DNA from: Thermohalobaculum sp050330995
GTDB lineage: Bacteria > Pseudomonadota > Alphaproteobacteria > Rhodobacterales > Rhodobacteraceae
Length of the DNA: 27,689 nucleotides
Assembly: GCA_050330995.1 (NCBI GenBank)
Contig: JBHJHI010000011.1
Location: forward strand, 1 to 27,689
Direction of reading: 5' to 3'
A program made the translations under genes and the position numbers. Within the stretch, counting starts at the first letter, position 1. Every line of letters begins with the position of its first letter. Below are positions 24,170 through 27,689 of the stretch, one piece after another. A model generated the notes under the pieces. It was given only the letters and a program-made list of their open reading frames with translations. It did no database searches and had not been told where the DNA came from.

Positions 24170-25686
24170 GGGTTGGCGGCCTTCTCTCTGGGGGGCTCGA
24201 AGGGGCGCCCGCCCGGCGAGAGGCGCACGCCGAGGCGCAGCCGCTCGAAGGGCAGCACGGCCGGGTCGAGCGGCATCGGGCCGGGCGCGGTCGCGACGAG
24301 GACGGCGGCCGCGATCGGCTCGAAGTCGGCGCGGAAGTGGACCGAGGACTTGACCACGAGCACGGCCATGGCCTCGGGCTCGACGCCGAGGAAGCGGAAC
24401 ATCTCCCGGTCGGCCATCTGCGCCTTGCGCGAGCCGACGACGACGCGCACGCCGCCGACCGACAGGCAGGCCGAGGGACCGAGGTCCATGCGCGCGCGGC
24501 CGTAGAACGCGCCGGTGGTGGTCAGCCGGCCGTCCGAGACCGCCTCGACCGTGAAGCGCGCTTCGAGAGGCGCGTCGCCGGGAATGCCGGACTTGCCGCC
24601 GAGGGCGATCTCGATCGCCGCGCCGACCCCGGCCTCGTGCGCGGCGCGCGCGGCGTCCGGATCGACCATCACGCCGAGGGCGGCACGCTCGGCGCCCGCC
24701 TCGACGAGCGCGCGGAGCATCCCCGTGGTGTCCGAATCGCCGCCCGCGCCGGGGTTGTCCTGCGTGTCGGCGATCACGACCGGGCGCCCGGCGTCGGCGG
24801 CGATGCGCGCCCCCTCGCGCACGGCGTCAAGCGGCGCGAGGGCGCGGCCGGCGAAGGCGGTCTCGGCCTCGCTCACGAGGGCGGCGAAGCGCTCGGCCGC
24901 CTCCTCGGCCGCCTCCCGCGTCCCGGCGTAGGCGACGACGCTCGGGCCGCAGTCGGCGAAGTCGGCGGCCGGGAAGCCCGGCAGGAAGGACAGCGACGCG
25001 ACCGGCCCGGTCTCCATCGCCGCGAGGTCGCGGTAGAGGCTCCGGCAGGGCTCCGACCCGGTGCCCTGCCAGGCGATCGGGATCAGGAACGGGAGCTGGC
25101 GGAACGCCGATGCCTCGCGCGTCCCGTCGAGGAGGCGGGCGAGGTGGACGGCCGCGCGGCGGCCCGTCTCGGCCATGTCGATATGGGGATAGGTGCGATA
25201 GGCGATCAGCGCGTCGGCGGCGTCCACCATGGCCTCGGTGACGTTGCCGTGCAGATCGAGGCTCGCGACGACGGGCACCGCCTCGCCCACGGCCTCGCGC
25301 ACGCGCCTCAGCACCTCGCCCTCGCCGTCGTCCGCGTGATCGGCGACCATCGCGCCGTGCAGATCGAGCAGCACGCCGTCGAGCGTGCCGGCCTCGGCGA
25401 TCATCGCGACGAGGCGGCCGGCGATGCGCTCGAAGGCGTCCTCCGTGACCTGCGCCGAGGGGCTCGCGGTCGTCCAGAGCGTCGGCACGAGCGTCCAGCC
25501 GCGCGCCTCCGCCTCGGCGATCATGCCCGCCGCGGCGACGTTCACGCCCTGCACCGCCTCGACCATCGCCGCCCCCTCGACGAGCGTCGGGTAGCCCCCG
25601 CCCGCGAGGAAGGCGTCGTAATCCGCGCGGCTCGGCGCGAAGGTGTTGGTCTCGTGCAGGAAGCCGCCGACCGCGATGCGCGTCAT
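24166..25686 (-). CDS. M81 family protein, MlrC-like
   Basis: The 506-residue protein belongs to the M81/MlrC group, named after a protein in the microcystin-degradation cluster that handles late steps of linear peptide breakdown. N-terminal domain: GGFLHETNTFAP (7-18), LLDLHGAM (106-113), SLDLHGN (142-148) and YRTYPHIDMAETG (163-175), which contribute the likely metal-binding Asp/His residues. C-terminal domain: DTQDNPGAGGDSDTTGML, a family signature, and GGVRVVVGSRKAQ. Many relatives have no known substrate and sit beside Dpp-type transporters, as here. It overlaps the double ATPase gene upstream and the M20D gene downstream by four bases each. It most likely acts on the operon's imported substrate in the cytoplasm. 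Confidence 0.93.
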   Translation of the reverse strand: MTRIAVGGFLHETNTFAPSRADYDAFLAGGGYPTLVEGAAMVEAVQGVNVAAAGMIAEAEARGWTLVPTLWTTASPSAQVTEDAFERIAGRLVAMIAEAGTLDGVLLDLHGAMVADHADDGEGEVLRRVREAVGEAVPVVASLDLHGNVTEAMVDAADALIAYRTYPHIDMAETGRRAAVHLARLLDGTREASAFRQLPFLIPIAWQGTGSEPCRSLYRDLAAMETGPVASLSFLPGFPAADFADCGPSVVAYAGTREAAEEAAERFAALVSEAETAFAGRALAPLDAVREGARIAADAGRPVVIADTQDNPGAGGDSDTTGMLRALVEAGAERAALGVMVDPDAARAAHEAGVGAAIEIALGGKSGIPGDAPLEARFTVEAVSDGRLTTTGAFYGRARMDLGPSACLSVGGVRVVVGSRKAQMADREMFRFLGVEPEAMAVLVVKSSVHFRADFEPIAAAVLVATAPGPMPLDPAVLPFERLRLGVRLSPGGRPFEPPREKAANP

Positions 25687-27320
25687 GCCGTCGCCTCGGC
25701 CGCCGCGAGCGGGCGGAAGTTCGGGAAGTCCCAGTGCCGCCCCGGCGCGGCCTCCAGAAGCGAGCGGGTGTAGTCCTCGCGCGGGGCGGTCAACACCTCC
25801 GAGGCCGGGCCGTACTCGACGATCCGGCCCTTCTGCATCACCGCGATGTCGTCGCAGATCTGCGCCGCGACGCGCAGGTCGTGGGTGATGAACAACAGCG
25901 CGACGCCGAGGCGCCGTTGCACCTCGTCGAGAAGCTCGAGCACCTGCGCCTGCACTGAGACGTCGAGTGCCGAGACCGCCTCGTCGGCCACCAGCACCGA
26001 AGGCTCCATGGCGAGCGCGCGGGCGATGGCGATGCGCTGGCGCTGTCCGCCCGAGAACTCGTGGGGGTAGCGGCGCACGCTGTCGGCGGGCAGGCCGACG
26101 AGGCGCATCAGCTCGCGCGCACGCTCCATGGCCTCGGCGCGGGGCGTGCCGTAGTTGAGCGGCCCCTCGATGACGCTCTCGCCCACCGTGATGCGCGGAT
26201 TCAGCGAGCGGTTCGGGTCCTGGAACACGATCTGGACGTGGCGCCGGTGGGGCTTCAGCGCGCGGCGCGAGAGGGTCGAGATATCCTCGCCCCGCACCCG
26301 GATCCGGCCTTCGGTGGGGTCGATCAGCCGCACGACGCAGCGCGCGACGGTGGACTTGCCCGACCCGCTCTCGCCGACGATGCCGAGCGTGCGCCCGCGC
26401 CTGACGGCGAGGCTCACGTCCCGCGCCGCGACCGTGGGCGTCGTCCAGCGCGTCGCGCGGCCGTAGGTCTTGGCGAGACCCACCGTCTCCAGCACCGTCT
26501 CCTCGCTCGTCTGCGCGCGCGCCTTGCGCGGGTGCAGCGCCGGGACGGCGGCGAGCAGGCTGCGGGTGTAGTCGTGGACGGGCGCGCTCAGGACGGTGTC
26601 GAGGCGTCCGCGCTCCATCACCTCGCCCCCGCGCATCACCACGACGCGGTCGGCGATCTCGGCGACGACGCCCATGTCGTGGGTGATGAACAGGACCGAG
26701 GTGCCCTGACGCTCCTGCATCTCGGCGATCAGCGCCAGGATCTGGCGCTGCGTGGTGACGTCGAGCGCGGTCGTCGGCTCGTCGGCGATCAGGAGCCCGG
26801 GCTCCAGGATCAGCGCCATGGCGATCATGATGCGCTGGCGCTGCCCGCCCGAGAGCTGGTGGGGGAAGGCGTCGTAGACGCGCTCGACGTCCGGCAGGTG
26901 GACGCGCTCGAACATGGCGAGCACGCGGCGCTTGCCCTCGGCGTCCGAGGCGTCGGCGTGGGCGGCGAGCACCTCGCGCACCTGCTCGACGACGCGCAGA
27001 ACAGGGTTGCGCGCGGTCAACGGCTCCTGGAAGATCATAGCCATCCGCGTCGCGCGCATGTCCCTGAGCCGCGAAGGCGAGGCGGTCAGCACCTCTTCCT
27101 CCCCGACCCGGACCGCGCCCGAGCGCGCGACCAGCGAGCCCTTCGGCAACAGCCCCATGACCGCGAGCGAGGTGACCGACTTGCCCGAGCCGCTCTCGCC
27201 GACGAGGCAGACGGTCTCGCCCCGGCCGACATCGAGCGAGACGCGGTCGAGGATGCGCGCCGGGCGCCGCTCGTCGGTCTCCACGACGAGGTCGCGGACG
27301 TCGAGGACCGTCTCGCTCAT
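25683..27320 (-). CDS. Double peptide ABC ATPase (DppD-DppF fusion)
   Basis: This 545-residue protein holds both nucleotide-binding domains of a peptide importer in one chain. First domain (about 5-260): Walker A GESGSGKS (41-48), FQEP Q-loop Gln98, LSGGQ (156-160), Walker B IADE (Asp180, Glu181), His214. Second domain (about 275-540): GESGSGKS (316-323), FQDP Gln367, FSGGQ (422-426), VADE (Asp446, Glu447), His480. Both sites look fully active, unlike the F-type ATPase of operon A. The linker (260-275) lacks the Cys-rich tail seen in separate OppD proteins. It overlaps the permease gene by four bases upstream and the M81 gene by four bases downstream. Confidence 0.95.
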   Translation of the reverse strand: MSETVLDVRDLVVETDERRPARILDRVSLDVGRGETVCLVGESGSGKSVTSLAVMGLLPKGSLVARSGAVRVGEEEVLTASPSRLRDMRATRMAMIFQEPLTARNPVLRVVEQVREVLAAHADASDAEGKRRVLAMFERVHLPDVERVYDAFPHQLSGGQRQRIMIAMALILEPGLLIADEPTTALDVTTQRQILALIAEMQERQGTSVLFITHDMGVVAEIADRVVVMRGGEVMERGRLDTVLSAPVHDYTRSLLAAVPALHPRKARAQTSEETVLETVGLAKTYGRATRWTTPTVAARDVSLAVRRGRTLGIVGESGSGKSTVARCVVRLIDPTEGRIRVRGEDISTLSRRALKPHRRHVQIVFQDPNRSLNPRITVGESVIEGPLNYGTPRAEAMERARELMRLVGLPADSVRRYPHEFSGGQRQRIAIARALAMEPSVLVADEAVSALDVSVQAQVLELLDEVQRRLGVALLFITHDLRVAAQICDDIAVMQKGRIVEYGPASEVLTAPREDYTRSLLEAAPGRHWDFPNFRPLAAAEATA

Positions 27321-27689
27321 GCCTCGCTCCCCCGCTTCTTCATCCGCGGATCGAGCGCGTCGCGCGCGGTGTCGCCGAGGATGTTGATCGACAGGATGCA
27401 GAGCGACAGGAACAGCCCCGGCCAGAAGATGAGCGAGGGCTTCAACTGGAAATAGAGCCGCCCCTCGGCCATGATATTCCCCCAGGTCGGCGTCTCTGTG
27501 CCGATCCCGGCGCCGAGGAAGGACAGGATCGCCTCGGTCAGGATGGCGGCGGCCGCGACGTAGGTGCCCTGCACGATGAGCGGCGCGACGGTGTTGGGCA
27601 GCAGGTGGCGGACCATGATGCGCCAGGTGGAGGAGCCCTGCGCGATGGCGGCCTCCACGTAGGGCTCCTCTCGCGCGGACAGCACGACC
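27317..27689 (-). CDS. Peptide ABC permease (DppC/OppC type), 5' end beyond window
   Basis: The last 123 codons of a permease are present; the start is off the right edge. It carries the EAA loop EPYVEAAIAQGSSTWRIMVRHLLPN at the window edge, then two membrane helices, the SFLGAGIGTETPTWGNIM turn, and the typical end LSINILGDTARDALDPRMKKR. It is the most upstream visible gene of operon B, so a DppB-type permease and a binding protein are expected further right. Its stop overlaps the double ATPase start by four bases. Confidence 0.9.
   Translation of the reverse strand, partial: VVLSAREEPYVEAAIAQGSSTWRIMVRHLLPNTVAPLIVQGTYVAAAAILTEAILSFLGAGIGTETPTWGNIMAEGRLYFQLKPSLIFWPGLFLSLCILSINILGDTARDALDPRMKKRGSEA

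Overview
The window looks like a chromosomal piece of a very GC-rich alphaproteobacterium, probably of the Hyphomicrobiales/Rhodobacterales type. The evidence is the strongly GC-biased third codon positions, the tightly packed solute-uptake operons with 4-base ATGA stop-start overlaps, and a rhizobial-style sugar ABC operon with two ATPases and a small membrane protein. The taxonomic call is inference. I see no rRNA, tRNA, CRISPR array, transposase or phage gene.

Left end (1-2300): a partial FIST sensory-domain gene runs off the left edge. It is divergent from a gene that fuses a WecG/TagA-type glycosyltransferase to a membrane phosphoglycosyl transferase (first steps of a surface polysaccharide). 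The space between them holds two inverted repeats. A non-coding stretch of about 585 bases follows.

Carbohydrate block (2824-11367, all minus strand): in transcription order, a LacI-family repressor, then an operon with a family 1 solute-binding protein, two permeases, a 99-residue membrane protein, two MalK/UgpC-type ATPases and a one-piece DhaK-DhaL kinase. A 20-base near-palindrome centred on ACGT lies exactly in the promoter spacer ahead of the binding-protein gene, so the LacI protein probably represses the operon. The layout suggests uptake of a small polyol or keto-sugar followed by kinase trapping. One ATPase has proline in place of the Walker A threonine.

Middle (11368-13159): a single beta-lactamase-fold serine hydrolase gene, possibly transcribed without a leader, flanked by two non-coding stretches.

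Peptide block (13160-27689): two Dpp/Opp-type ABC systems and five metallohydrolases. Operon A (minus, 20311 to 13160) encodes a binding protein, two permeases, two ATPases and an AbgB-like M20D amidohydrolase. A 26-base tandem duplication between a permease and an ATPase makes two 9-residue mini-ORFs in a chain of ATGA overlaps. ArgE-like deacetylase is divergent from operon A. Operon B (minus, from beyond the right edge to 21855) encodes a permease, a fused double ATPase, an M81/MlrC-type protein, an M20D hippurate-hydrolase-like enzyme and an M20A CPG2-like peptidase, each start overlapping the previous stop by four bases. The genes together suggest import of peptides or N-acylated amino acids and their cytoplasmic hydrolysis.
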